From the NCBI GenBank assembly GCA_050247255.1, contig JBFWUM010000035.1, positions 1-46,139 on the forward strand: a stretch of 46,139 nt of DNA, in the 5' to 3' direction. The DNA is from JBFWUM01 sp050247255. GTDB taxonomy: Bacteria > Acidobacteriota > Vicinamibacteria > Vicinamibacterales > UBA2999. The notes beneath the pieces are model-generated. The model was not told the DNA's origin, searched no databases, and saw only the letters and a list, made by a program, of their open reading frames with translations. The position numbers were made by a program, and so were the translations under genes. Positions within the stretch are counted from its first letter, which is position 1. Each line of letters opens with the position of its first letter. Shown piece after piece: positions 35,988 to 45,837 of the stretch.

Positions 35988-37550
35988 GTGATCACACGTT
36001 GGCTTACGGCCGTCGTTCTCGGCGCCGTTCTGTCCACCAGCGCCTTCGTCGGTGCCCAGAGCGAGTCGGTCGACCTCGCCGCCATCCAGGCGATCAGGGA
36101 TGAAGGGCTGCAGCGGTCGCAAGTCATGGACACGCTGTGGTACCTCACCGACGTCTCGGGACCGCGGCTGACCAACTCGCCGGCGATGTTCGCCGCCGCC
36201 GACTGGGCCACCCGCCGTCTCACCGACTACGGCCTCGCGAACGTGCGCCAGGCGCCATGGGGCCAGTTCGGGCGCGGCTGGACCAGCGAGAAGTTCACCG
36301 CCAACGTCGTCAGCCCGCAGCCGTTCCCGATGATCGCCTTCCCGCGCGCGTGGACGCCTGGCACCAGCGGACCGATCACCGCCGATGCGATGCTGATGGT
36401 CGTCACGCGCGAAGAGGACTTCCAGAAGTTCGCCGGCCGGGTAAAGGGCAAGGTGGTGCTGATCGCGCAGCAACCGCAGGTCAACGCGCTGTTCACCCCG
36501 ATCGGGCGCCGGCTCAGCGAACAGGATCTGGACAACCTCCAGTCGCAGCCGGTCAACGCCGGGCGCGGGCGCCGCGGCGGCGGCCCGGGCGGCGGCAACG
36601 CGAACCTGATCCCGAACCTGATGAAGTTCCTGGCGGCGGAGGGCGCCGCCGCCACGCTGCAGCCGGCCACCGGGCGCAGCGACCACGGCGCCATCCTCGT
36701 GAGCAACGCGCCCGCCGACTATCGCGACCCGAAGGTGCCCGCCACGCTGCCGCAGATCATGGTGGCCACCGAGCACTACAACCGCATGGCGCGGCTGCTC
36801 GAGCGCGACATGCCGGTGCGCATCGAGCTCAACGCCCAGAACCGCTTCAGCGACGACCGGCTCGACGCGATCAACATCCTCGGCGAGCTCCCGGGCAGCG
36901 ACAAGGCGGGCGAGGTGGTCATGCTCGGCGCCCACTTCGACTCGTGGCACGCCGGCACCGGCGCCACCGACAACGCCGCCGGCGTCTCGGTGATGATGGA
37001 GGCGATGCGCATCCTCAAGACGACCGGGGTGCGGCTGCGGCGCACGGTGCGCGTGGCGCTCTGGACCGGCGAGGAACAGGGGCTGCTCGGCTCCCGCGCC
37101 TACGTGCGCGAGCAGTTCGGCGATCGCGACACGATGGCGCTCAAGCCGGGCCACGCGACGCTGTCGGCCTACTTCAACATGGACAACGGCACCGGCGCGA
37201 TGCGCGGCGTCTACCTGCAGGGGAACGACGCGGTGCGGCCGATCTTCGCGGCGTGGATGGAGCCGCTCCGCGACCTCGGCATGACCACGCTGACCATCCG
37301 CAACACCGGCGCCACCGATCACGTGCCGTTCGACGAAGTGGGCCTGCCCGGCTTCCAGTTCATCCAGGACCCGATCGAGTACGGCACGCACTCGCACCAC
37401 AGCAACATGGATCTCTACGACCGCATCCAGCCGGAAGACCTGATGAAGAACGCGGTCATCGTCGCCTCGTTCGTCTATCACGCCGCGAACCGCGACGACC
37501 TGCTCCCGCGCAAGCGGCTGCCGCGCCCGAGGAACACGCAAACGCAATGA
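35988..37550 (+). CDS. M28-family exported aminopeptidase
   Basis: A 520-residue secreted zinc aminopeptidase. The signal peptide (VITRWLTAVVLGAVLSTSAF) ends near GAQ. A PA-like domain is inserted at about 140-270 (GRVKGKVVLIAQQPQVNALF) with a Gly/Arg-rich loop GRGRRGGGPGGGN. The catalytic domain has the zinc ligands in MLGAHFDSWHAGTGATDNAA, the Glu pair in WTGEEQGLLGS, AYFNMDNGTGAM and the last histidine in HSHHSNMDLYD. It releases amino acids from peptides outside the cytoplasm, fitting a proteolytic lifestyle with the M23 and M49 peptidases nearby. Overlaps rmuC by 4 bp (ATGA). Confidence 0.92.
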   Translation: MITRWLTAVVLGAVLSTSAFVGAQSESVDLAAIQAIRDEGLQRSQVMDTLWYLTDVSGPRLTNSPAMFAAADWATRRLTDYGLANVRQAPWGQFGRGWTSEKFTANVVSPQPFPMIAFPRAWTPGTSGPITADAMLMVVTREEDFQKFAGRVKGKVVLIAQQPQVNALFTPIGRRLSEQDLDNLQSQPVNAGRGRRGGGPGGGNANLIPNLMKFLAAEGAAATLQPATGRSDHGAILVSNAPADYRDPKVPATLPQIMVATEHYNRMARLLERDMPVRIELNAQNRFSDDRLDAINILGELPGSDKAGEVVMLGAHFDSWHAGTGATDNAAGVSVMMEAMRILKTTGVRLRRTVRVALWTGEEQGLLGSRAYVREQFGDRDTMALKPGHATLSAYFNMDNGTGAMRGVYLQGNDAVRPIFAAWMEPLRDLGMTTLTIRNTGATDHVPFDEVGLPGFQFIQDPIEYGTHSHHSNMDLYDRIQPEDLMKNAVIVASFVYHAANRDDLLPRKRLPRPRNTQTQ

Positions 37551-38716
37551 TCGAAATCCTGATCGCGGTGGTCGCCGCGATTGCCGGCGCCGTCGGCGCC
37601 GCCCTGTTCGTCCGCGCGCAGATGCGCGATACCTTCCAGGCGGTCGCGGCCGAGGCGCTCAACGCCAACCGCGCCGCCTTCCTCGACCTGGCGAAGACAT
37701 CGTTCGAAGGGCTGCAGCAGCAGGCCGCGGTGCAGCTCGACTCGCGGCAGCAGGCGATCGACAGCCTGGTGAAGCCGATGGCCGAGACGCTGAAGAAGGT
37801 CGAGGCGCGGCTCGGCGACGCCGAGCGGGAGCGCGCGGTCGCCTACGCGCGGCTGGCCGAGCAGGTCGCCGCCCTCGGCGCATCGGCCAACACCCTCTCG
37901 CGCGCCCTCCACACGCCGGCCGTGCGCGGCCGCTGGGGCGAAATGCAGCTCCGGCGCGTCGTCGAGATCGCCGGCATGCTGCCGCGGTGCGATTTCGACG
38001 AGCAGCCCAGCCTGCTCAACGACAACGGCCGGCTGCGCCCCGACCTGATCGTCCACCTGCCGGGCGGCAAGCAGATCGTCGTCGATGCCAAGGCGCCGCT
38101 CGAGGCGTTCCTCGACGCGCAGGAGGCGACGGACGAGCCGTCGCGCGTGGCGAGGCTGCAGGCGCACGCCCGCCAGGTGCGCGAGCACATGGACAAGCTC
38201 GGAAGCAAGGCGTACTGGGAATCGCTGGACGACTCGCCCGAGATGGTGGTGATGTTCCTGCCGGGCGAGACGCTGTTCAGCGCCGCCCTGCAGCACGACC
38301 TGGGGCTGATCGAGCACGGCCTGCGGCAGCGCGTGCTGCTGGCCAGCCCGATCACCCTCATCGCCCTGCTCACCACCGTCGCCCACAGCTGGCGGCAGGA
38401 AGCGCTGGCCGACAACTACCGCCAGGTCGCCGACCTTGGCAAGGAGCTGTACGACAGAATCGCGCGTTTTGCTGAGTATTTTGACGATGTGAGGAAGAAG
38501 CTGGATGGCGCGGTGCAGTCGTACAACCAGGCGGCGGCCTCACTCGAGAGCCGCATGCTGGTCACCGCGCGCAAGCTGAAGGACCTGAAGGTCACCACCG
38601 GCGAAGACCTGCCGGCGGCCGAGCCGATCGACCGCGTCCCGCGTGTGCTGAAGCAGGCCAACCTGATGGGAATCCCGGAGGAGGCGACCGCCGAGGAAGC
38701 GGACCCTGTTGTGTAA
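37547..38716 (+). CDS. rmuC: RmuC family DNA recombination protein
   Basis: A 389-residue protein with an N-terminal membrane helix (MIEILIAVVAAIAGAVGAAL), a coiled coil (about 60-115) and the RmuC nuclease-like domain: RGRWGEMQLRRVVEIAGML, RPDLIVHLPGGKQIVVDAKA with the D...DAK pattern of PD-(D/E)XK folds, and FLPGETLFSAALQHD. RmuC limits inversions at short inverted repeats in E. coli, which is notable in a genome with so many of them. The ATG overlaps the M28 stop and the TAA is part of the -10-like TAAGAT of glnS. Confidence 0.92.
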   Translation: MIEILIAVVAAIAGAVGAALFVRAQMRDTFQAVAAEALNANRAAFLDLAKTSFEGLQQQAAVQLDSRQQAIDSLVKPMAETLKKVEARLGDAERERAVAYARLAEQVAALGASANTLSRALHTPAVRGRWGEMQLRRVVEIAGMLPRCDFDEQPSLLNDNGRLRPDLIVHLPGGKQIVVDAKAPLEAFLDAQEATDEPSRVARLQAHARQVREHMDKLGSKAYWESLDDSPEMVVMFLPGETLFSAALQHDLGLIEHGLRQRVLLASPITLIALLTTVAHSWRQEALADNYRQVADLGKELYDRIARFAEYFDDVRKKLDGAVQSYNQAAASLESRMLVTARKLKDLKVTTGEDLPAAEPIDRVPRVLKQANLMGIPEEATAEEADPVV

Positions 38717-38719
38717 GAT
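38714..38719 (+). promoter_or_regulatory. -10-like hexamer of glnS
   Basis: TAAGAT, including the rmuC stop, 11 nt before the glnS ATG. Weak support on its own. Confidence 0.3.
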
Positions 38720-38730
38720 CAGAGGTCCGC

Positions 38731-40431
<1,701 letters not shown>

Positions 40432-40433
40432 AA

Positions 40434-40522
40434 GGTCAAAGGTCAAAGGTCAAAGGTTCAAAGGTCAAAGGTGGAAGGTCAAAGGTACGTTTGGCCTTTA
40501 ACCTTCGACCCTTGACCTTCCA
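40434..40522. repeat. Heptad inverted-repeat array G (word GGTCAAA / TTTGACC)
   Basis: Left arm 40434-40488: GGTCAAA three times, one 8-bp unit with an extra T, GGTCAAA, GGTGGAA, GGTCAAA. Right arm 40495-40522: CCTTTAA, CCTTCGA, CCCTTGA, CCTTCCA. It uses the same word as array A 35 kb away. The right arm encodes the last residues (GRSRVEG) and the stop of malQ. Confidence 0.92.
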
Positions 40523-42060
40523 TGCCGCCGCGCCCATCCTGCGAGCCGCGCCGAGATTTCTTGCGCGGCGGGCTCATTGGCCATCTGATCGACCGGCCAC
40601 GGCATGCGCCATGTCCAGTTGCTGTCGCCCACGGTGGCCGGCTGGTTGATGCGGTCGCGCCAGCCGAAGACATCCTGCACCGGGAGAATCAGCAGATCGG
40701 CGCCCGAGGCGAACAGCGTTTCGAGGAGCGCCTCGTAGGGCCGGTCCGGATCTCTCGCCAGCTCGCGCACGCCGGGGATGGCGAGCACCGCTTCGCGCTC
40801 CTCGGCTGACGCCGCTTCCCACCAGACAACCATCGGCTCTGTATCGTGGGTGCCCGACGTCGCCACGGCGCGCGCCGGATACTCGCGCGGGTCGCGAAAC
40901 GGCTGGCCCGGCTCCTCCCACTGCCGCTCCCAGCGGAACACCTTGTAGCCGGGCACGCCGAGGCGCGCCAGCGACTCGCGGACGAAGTCGGGGACGGTGC
41001 CGAGATCCTCGGCGATGATCTCGGCGCCCGGTTCGCGAAACAGCGTCAGCAGCCGCTCGCCCAGCTGCGTCTGTGCCGCTTCCTCCGCCGGCACGAACTC
41101 CGGCTCGCCGCCGTGCGGCCGGATGAAGGTGCGATAGAACCCCACGAGGTGATCCACCCGGTAGCCGTCGTACAGGTCGGCGTTGCGCCGCGCCCGGCGC
41201 CGCAGCCACTCGAAGTCGCCGGCTTCACAGACGTCCCAGCGGTAGGCCGGCAGCCCCCAGTCCTGGCCGGTGTCCGAGAACGCATCGGGCGGAACGCCGA
41301 CGGAGGCATCGAGGCGGAACTCCTCCTGCCGCGACCAGACGTCGGCGCTGTCGCCGCTGACCATGAACGGCAGGTCGCCGAAGAGCTGCACCGAACCCAT
41401 CGCCTGGCGCGCCGCCTGCCACTGGCTGCCGGCGAGCCACTGCACGTACTGGCGGAACAGGATCTCGTCGGCCAGCTCGCGCCGCGCCGCGGCCAGCGCC
41501 TCCGGATGGCGCGCCCGCTGCGGCTCGGGCCATTCGGTCCACGGCCGCTCGCCGTTCGACACCCGCAGGGCGCGATAGAGCACGTAGTCGTCGAGCCACC
41601 ACGCCTGGGCGTCGATGAACGACCGCAGGTGCTGCGCGCGCGCACCGTCGCGTTCCCACTCGTGCCGGCGGAAGTGCGCAAACGCCTGCCGAAGCGCCGC
41701 ATCCTTCAGCGCCCGGACCCGGCGATAGTCCACGGCTGGCGCGCGGCGCACGGCGTCGAGCTCGCGGCGCAGCCCGGGCGACAACGCCGCTTCACCGCCG
41801 GCCGCATTGAAGTCGTCGACGGCGTGCAGCGAGATGAACTGCGGATCGATCGCCATCGCGCTCAGCGCGGAGTACGGCGACGACTCACCGGGAGCGAGGG
41901 CGTTGATGGGAAGAAGCTGCAGGAGGCGCTGCGCCGCACCCTCCAGCCACCGCGCAAGGATCGGGAGATCGGTAATCTCGCCGATCCCCCAGCTGCGTGA
42001 GGAGGGAAACGAGAACAGGGGGATCAGGATCCCGGCGCGTCGCCCGACCGCGTCCGACAT
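40498..42060 (-). CDS. malQ: 4-alpha-glucanotransferase (amylomaltase)
   Basis: A 520-residue GH77 enzyme that transfers maltosyl units between alpha-1,4-glucans, acting on glycogen or maltodextrins in the cytosol. Start RRAGILIPLFSFPSSRSWGI, then the PINALAPGESSPYSALSAMA substrate loop, the nucleophile Asp in DGYRVDHLVGFYRTF, the acid Glu in IIAEDLGTVPDFV and the third carboxylate in TSGTHDTEPMVVWWE. Together with glgC it points to glycogen cycling. ATG at 42060, with TACCAT 11 bases upstream. The C-terminus is formed by heptad array G, so the array has replaced or extended the original tail. Confidence 0.94.
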   Translation of the reverse strand: MSDAVGRRAGILIPLFSFPSSRSWGIGEITDLPILARWLEGAAQRLLQLLPINALAPGESSPYSALSAMAIDPQFISLHAVDDFNAAGGEAALSPGLRRELDAVRRAPAVDYRRVRALKDAALRQAFAHFRRHEWERDGARAQHLRSFIDAQAWWLDDYVLYRALRVSNGERPWTEWPEPQRARHPEALAAARRELADEILFRQYVQWLAGSQWQAARQAMGSVQLFGDLPFMVSGDSADVWSRQEEFRLDASVGVPPDAFSDTGQDWGLPAYRWDVCEAGDFEWLRRRARRNADLYDGYRVDHLVGFYRTFIRPHGGEPEFVPAEEAAQTQLGERLLTLFREPGAEIIAEDLGTVPDFVRESLARLGVPGYKVFRWERQWEEPGQPFRDPREYPARAVATSGTHDTEPMVVWWEAASAEEREAVLAIPGVRELARDPDRPYEALLETLFASGADLLILPVQDVFGWRDRINQPATVGDSNWTWRMPWPVDQMANEPAAQEISARLAGWARRHGRSRVEG

Positions 42061-42108
42061 GAACAGATCGCATGGTAGTGCAAGGCGCGTGCCCCGCCAT
42101 GACGGACG

Positions 42109-43272
42109 TCAGCGACAGATCGACGCCAGCATCCGCGGCACCGCGTCCTCGATCACGTCGGGCGGCGTCAGCAGGCTGACGATGACATAGGCCTCGCGCG
42201 GAAAATCGAAGAAGTAGCCGGGGTACACGAGGATCCGCTCGGTCTCGAGCAGATCGAGGACGAGCCGCTCCTCGCCCCGTGTCGCCGGCACCCGCACCGG
42301 TGCCGACCAGCCCCCCTCGACGCGCAGCAGCGCCGCGGCCGGCGTCGCTGCCACGTGGCGCCGCAGCGCCGCAAGGTTCTCCGACACGCGCGCATGGATG
42401 GCGGCACGGACCGGCGCCGCCGTCGAGAGCAGCGCCGGCGCGGCTTCCTGCACCGGCGTGCCGACCGACAGGAAGCTGTCGGCCACGAACTCCAGGTGGC
42501 GCAGCGCCTCGTCCCGGCCGGCTGCCGGCCCGCCGGCGACGATCCAGCCCAACTTCAGCTGCGGCAGGCCGAGCGACTTCGAGAAGCCGCCGAGCGTGAA
42601 CGTCAGGCAGGGCAAGCGCTGCGCCGCCAGATCGGTGAACGGCGTCCCGGCCTCGAGGCGGTAGTCGGCGAAGACCTCATCGGCGACGAGCGCCCAGCCC
42701 CGCGCGGCGCAGATCGCCGCGAGCCGCTCGACCTCGGCGCGCGTGACGTACGACCCGGTCGGGTTGTTCGGCGAGACGACGATGACCGCGCGGGTGTTGG
42801 ACGGCGCCTCCGCGAGCGTGGCGACGTCGATCTCCCACCGGCCGTGATACTCGAGGCCGTACGGATGCGCGCGCACGCCTTCGAGCGCCGTGAGCTGCTC
42901 GAACAGCGGATAGCTCGGCGACGGCACGAGCACCGTATCGCCCGGATTGCACAGCAGCTTGAACAGCCAGGCGTACGCCTCGCTCGTGCTGGCGGTGAGC
43001 ACGACGTGCTCCGGATCGACCCGCGCCCCGCGCCGAGCGTGATCGGCCGCGACCGCCGCGCGGGCCGAGTGCAGGCCAAACGGCTGCGGGTCATAGCGCA
43101 ACGCCGCCGCGGATGCCAGCGGCGCCAGCAGGCCGGGTGGATACGCGAACCCCGCGCGCGTCGGGTTCGATTCGGTGAGATCGGCGATCGCCACGCCCGC
43201 CTCGCGGAGTTCCGCCAGCCGCCGCGTCAGGGCGTTCGGCGCGGTCTGTTTCGGGATGCGATCTGAGAACAC
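42109..43272 (-). CDS. PLP-dependent aminotransferase, class I/II
   Basis: About 387 residues read from GTG at 43272, which has TAGAAT exactly seven bases upstream; a longer frame from 43299 would begin inside a heptad arm. Fold-type I aminotransferase: ADLTESNPTRAGFAYP, LTASTSEAYAWLFKLLCNPG, PSPSYPLFEQL, VIVVSPNNPTGSYVTRAEV (Asn), ALVADEVFADYRLE (Asp/Tyr) and the PLP lysine in TLGGFSKSLGLPQLKLGWIV. FSKSLGLPQLK resembles alanine/aspartate-type enzymes, but the substrate is not certain. Upstream lies heptad element H and then the M49 peptidase on the same strand. Confidence 0.9.
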   Translation of the reverse strand: MFSDRIPKQTAPNALTRRLAELREAGVAIADLTESNPTRAGFAYPPGLLAPLASAAALRYDPQPFGLHSARAAVAADHARRGARVDPEHVVLTASTSEAYAWLFKLLCNPGDTVLVPSPSYPLFEQLTALEGVRAHPYGLEYHGRWEIDVATLAEAPSNTRAVIVVSPNNPTGSYVTRAEVERLAAICAARGWALVADEVFADYRLEAGTPFTDLAAQRLPCLTFTLGGFSKSLGLPQLKLGWIVAGGPAAGRDEALRHLEFVADSFLSVGTPVQEAAPALLSTAAPVRAAIHARVSENLAALRRHVAATPAAALLRVEGGWSAPVRVPATRGEERLVLDLLETERILVYPGYFFDFPREAYVIVSLLTPPDVIEDAVPRMLASICR

Positions 43273-43279
43273 GCAGCCA

Positions 43280-43285
43280 ATTCTA
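43280..43285 (-). promoter_or_regulatory. -10 element of the aminotransferase gene
   Basis: Minus strand TAGAAT, then TGGCTGC, then GTG at 43272: a 7-nt spacing identical to that of pcnB. No ribosome site, so probably leaderless. Confidence 0.5.
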
Positions 43286-43291
43286 GAAGAC

Positions 43292-43359
43292 GTATTCACA
43301 GGAGAAAGGAGGAAGGAGTTTCATTTGTTGGTCTCCTTTCTCCTTTCTCCTGTGAATAC
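43292..43359. repeat. Heptad inverted-repeat element H (word AGGAGAA / CTCCTTT)
   Basis: Left arm AGGAGAA, AGGAGGA, AGGAGTT (43300-43320) and right arm CTCCTTT, CTCCTTT, CTCCTGT (43333-43353). The outer 20 bases pair perfectly: 43292-43311 with 43340-43359 (TTCACAGGAGAAAGGAG and its complement). The left arm encodes the end of the M49 peptidase (SSFLL). Confidence 0.92.
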
Positions 43360-45275
43360 TCAAGCATCTGGGTTTCGAGGTCGCACGGGTACGAGATCTC
43401 CACATCCACGATCTCGCCGTCTGCCCCGTGCTTCGCTTCCAGCCGCGGCATCACGAAGGCCGTGTAGGACGGCAGCTCCAGTGCCTCGACGCGGGCGACG
43501 ACTTCGTCGCGCAGGGCGGGGTTGAAGTGCACGCCGTAGGTCTCGAACAGCGCTCGCGCCGCCTCGTAGTCCCCCTCGCCCTTGATTCGCTGCACCTCGG
43601 CCAGCAGCCGCCCGACGCCGTCGCGGAAGGCCTCGATGTCGGTCATCACGTAGTAGGTCTTCCCGTCGCGGCGGCGCACCTCGATCGCAGCGGTATGCGC
43701 CATCAGCCAGTTCACGATCATGTGGCGGTTGCGCATGTGGTCTTCCTCGATCTGCGTCCCCTCGCGGACGCGGCGCAGCTGCACCAGGGCGTTGCGGGTG
43801 TAGTGCTCGTACTCGGCGCGAACGATCTCAGCCTGGTCCGCGGCACCCAGCAGCCCGAGCGCCGCCAGCTGTGGATCCGGCAGGAAGTACAGCGCGACCA
43901 GGTCGGCGCGCGATTCCTCGAGCGCCGAATAGTGCTCCTTCAACAGCAGGTGCGGCGGCGCTCCGACGCCATCGGCCATGCGCCCCGAACCGTGGCCGAT
44001 CACCTCGTGCATGTCGGTCGTCAGTTCCTGGGAGAACCCCGCCCACGCCCTGGCGCGCGCCGCCTCGTCTTCGGTCCACGAGAACTCGGTCCGCAGCCCC
44101 TCGGGCGTCGACGCCTCGTAGGCCTCGCTCACGTTCGACAGCGACACCGACTTGCTGCCATACCGTTCGCGGATCGCCTGGTCGTTGGGCAGGTTGATGC
44201 CGACCGGCGTGATCGGCCCGGAATCGCCGGTCTCCACCACCACCTCGATGGCCCGCGCCGTCACGCCGGACACCTCAGGCTTGCGGAACCGCGCCTCCCA
44301 CGGCATGCGGTCCTCGAACCACTGCGCGGCGGCCGCCAGCGCCTGGATCTTCCGCGTCTTGTCCGGGTTGACGTAGCAGACGATCGCTTCCCACGCGCCC
44401 TTCGTGCCGCGCGGGTCGAGGTAGACCTCGATGAAGCCGTTGATGGTGTCGACCGTCGACGCCTGGTCGCGGACCCAGGCGATGTCGTAGGCGATGCGAT
44501 CCGCCTCGTCCCCGGTCTCATAGAACCGGATCAGGGCATGAAGCGCTTCTGCCGTGGCATCCGTCGCATACGAAATCGCGTTCGAGAGGTGGCCGACGAT
44601 GCGGCGGATGTCGCGGTCGTATCGCCCGCCGGCGCGATAGACCTCCTCGACAAGCGCACCGTCGCTCTTGACCAGCCGGGAATTCAGCCCGTAGCGCTCC
44701 GTGAACCCGTCGAGGTCCGCCATCGTGACGCCCACATACAGGTTGTTGGCGCTGGCCGTGAGGATGTCGCGCCCCTCCCCCGGTGACTTGCAGGTGACCA
44801 TCGCGTCGAAGGCCGGGTCGAAGAAGCAGGGCGCCAGCCGATCGACGAGAGCCGCCAGGTCCTCGCCCGGGCGGGTGGCAAACCGCGCGCCGTGCGACTC
44901 CGCGGCGCGCACGGCCGCCAGCAACTCGTCGCGCGTCAGCCGCAGTACGAACTTCCGCGCCGTCAGGTTGTTGTAGGGGCCGGTGTTGATCCAGAACAGC
45001 TTGGTGTAGCGCCGGATCTCCGCCAGCGCCACCGGGTCCACCGCCGCGTCGTGCCGGAGGATCGCCTCGAGCAGCGCGCGCATCTCCAGGTTATGCGCGT
45101 AGCGCTGGTCGTAATAAATATCCCGCCCCGCCAGCGCCGCGAGATACAGGTGCCAGACGAGGATCTTGTCCTTCAGCGACAGCGCGCTGAACCCGTCCGC
45201 ATACAGTTGCACCACCGCCGCATCGTCTATGCGCTCCAGCAGGTGCCGTCGAGAGGTCGCCCAATCACTATTCAC
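43296..45275 (-). CDS. M49-family zinc peptidase (dipeptidyl-peptidase III type)
   Basis: A 659-residue metallopeptidase that removes dipeptides. The M49 motifs are TDMHEVIGHGSGRM (HExxGH variant HEVIGH, with zinc histidines) and EESRADLVALYF with the third ligand Glu. Conserved flanks: TLGINLPNDQAIRERYGSKS-like VGINLPNDQAIRERYGSKSV, FSWTEDEAARARAWAGFSQE and ETYGVHFNPALRDEV. No signal peptide is seen, so it is cytosolic. Both ends are made of heptad DNA: the GTG at 45275 falls inside arm I-left and the C-terminal GRRPTNETPSSFLL is encoded in element H, so the original start and promoter may have been displaced. Confidence 0.9.
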   Translation of the reverse strand: MNSDWATSRRHLLERIDDAAVVQLYADGFSALSLKDKILVWHLYLAALAGRDIYYDQRYAHNLEMRALLEAILRHDAAVDPVALAEIRRYTKLFWINTGPYNNLTARKFVLRLTRDELLAAVRAAESHGARFATRPGEDLAALVDRLAPCFFDPAFDAMVTCKSPGEGRDILTASANNLYVGVTMADLDGFTERYGLNSRLVKSDGALVEEVYRAGGRYDRDIRRIVGHLSNAISYATDATAEALHALIRFYETGDEADRIAYDIAWVRDQASTVDTINGFIEVYLDPRGTKGAWEAIVCYVNPDKTRKIQALAAAAQWFEDRMPWEARFRKPEVSGVTARAIEVVVETGDSGPITPVGINLPNDQAIRERYGSKSVSLSNVSEAYEASTPEGLRTEFSWTEDEAARARAWAGFSQELTTDMHEVIGHGSGRMADGVGAPPHLLLKEHYSALEESRADLVALYFLPDPQLAALGLLGAADQAEIVRAEYEHYTRNALVQLRRVREGTQIEEDHMRNRHMIVNWLMAHTAAIEVRRRDGKTYYVMTDIEAFRDGVGRLLAEVQRIKGEGDYEAARALFETYGVHFNPALRDEVVARVEALELPSYTAFVMPRLEAKHGADGEIVDVEISYPCDLETQMLEYSQEKGERRPTNETPSSFLL

Positions 45276-45298
45276 AGGAAGGAGGAAGGAGGTTTATT
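45270..45298. repeat. Heptad arm I-left (AGGAAGG), boundary of the GxxExxY cassette
   Basis: ATTCACAGGAAGGAGGAAGG then AGGTTTATT. It is the reverse complement, apart from small 1-2 base differences, of 45803-45833. Shares ATTCACAGGA with element H. Confidence 0.85.
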
Positions 45299-45404
45299 CG
45301 TACTCTTGCTTTCATCGGTATAGCAAACACTGCAATGTTCCGGGCAATATCGACGCACTTCATTAAGGTCTGGCCGCGGCGCTGGCATTGCTTCGCGCAC
45401 GGGC

Positions 45405-45803
45405 ATGTTGCCTGATACACCGCACAACGACATCACTGAGCAGATCATCGGCGCGGCCATGGCAGTGCACCGCGAGCTTGGGCCGGGTCTGCTGGAATCG
45501 ATCTACCTGGGTTGCCTGCGAATTGAGCTGGAAGAACGTCATCTGCCCTTCGAGGCAGAGCGCGCCTTGCCCGTCGTCTACAGGGGACGTTCGTTTGGGC
45601 TGTCGTATCGCCTTGACCTCATCGTTGAAGGATGCGTGCTGGTTGAACTGAAGTCAGTCGAACGCCTTCTCGGAGTCCACCAGGCACAGGCACTGACCTA
45701 CATGCGTTTGACCGGAACTCCCGCCGGCCTGCTGATCAACTTCAACGTGGCAAGACTGATCGACGGCGTGAAGCGCCTGTATCTTCAAGGAGAAAGGAGA
45801 TAA
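45405..45803 (+). CDS. GxxExxY protein (PD-(D/E)XK-like fold)
   Basis: A 132-residue protein with the namesake motif in HRELGPGLLESIYLGCLRIE and a nuclease-like core YRLDLIVEGCVLVELKSVER (D...ExK). It ends LTGTPAGLLINFNVARLIDG VKRLYLQGERR, typical of the family (LLINF). Function unknown; members occur free and within rRNA intervening sequences, and a DNA- or RNA-cleaving role is suggested by the fold. It is alone in a 0.56-kb segment bounded by inverted heptad arms (45270-45298 and 45803-45833). The last codons and TAA are in heptad sequence. The 106 bp upstream shows no ribosome site. ATG at 45405. Confidence 0.88.
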   Translation: MLPDTPHNDITEQIIGAAMAVHRELGPGLLESIYLGCLRIELEERHLPFEAERALPVVYRGRSFGLSYRLDLIVEGCVLVELKSVERLLGVHQAQALTYMRLTGTPAGLLINFNVARLIDGVKRLYLQGERR

Positions 45804-45833
45804 ATAAACTCCTTTCTCCTTCCTCCTGTGAAT
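45788..45833. repeat. Heptad hairpin and arm I-right
   Basis: AGGAGAAAGGAG (45788-45799) pairs perfectly over 12 bp with CTCCTTTCTCCT (45809-45820) around the loop ATAAATAAA, a probable terminator for GxxExxY and the convergent nuclease. The stretch 45803-45833 is also the inverted partner of 45270-45298. Confidence 0.85.
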
Positions 45834-45837
45834 CGTC

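Noticed and set aside
43273..43299. Longer aminotransferase N-terminus from GTG at 43299
   Set aside because: It would begin in the heptad arm; GTG at 43272 has a TAGAAT seven bases upstream, as in pcnB, and fits family length.
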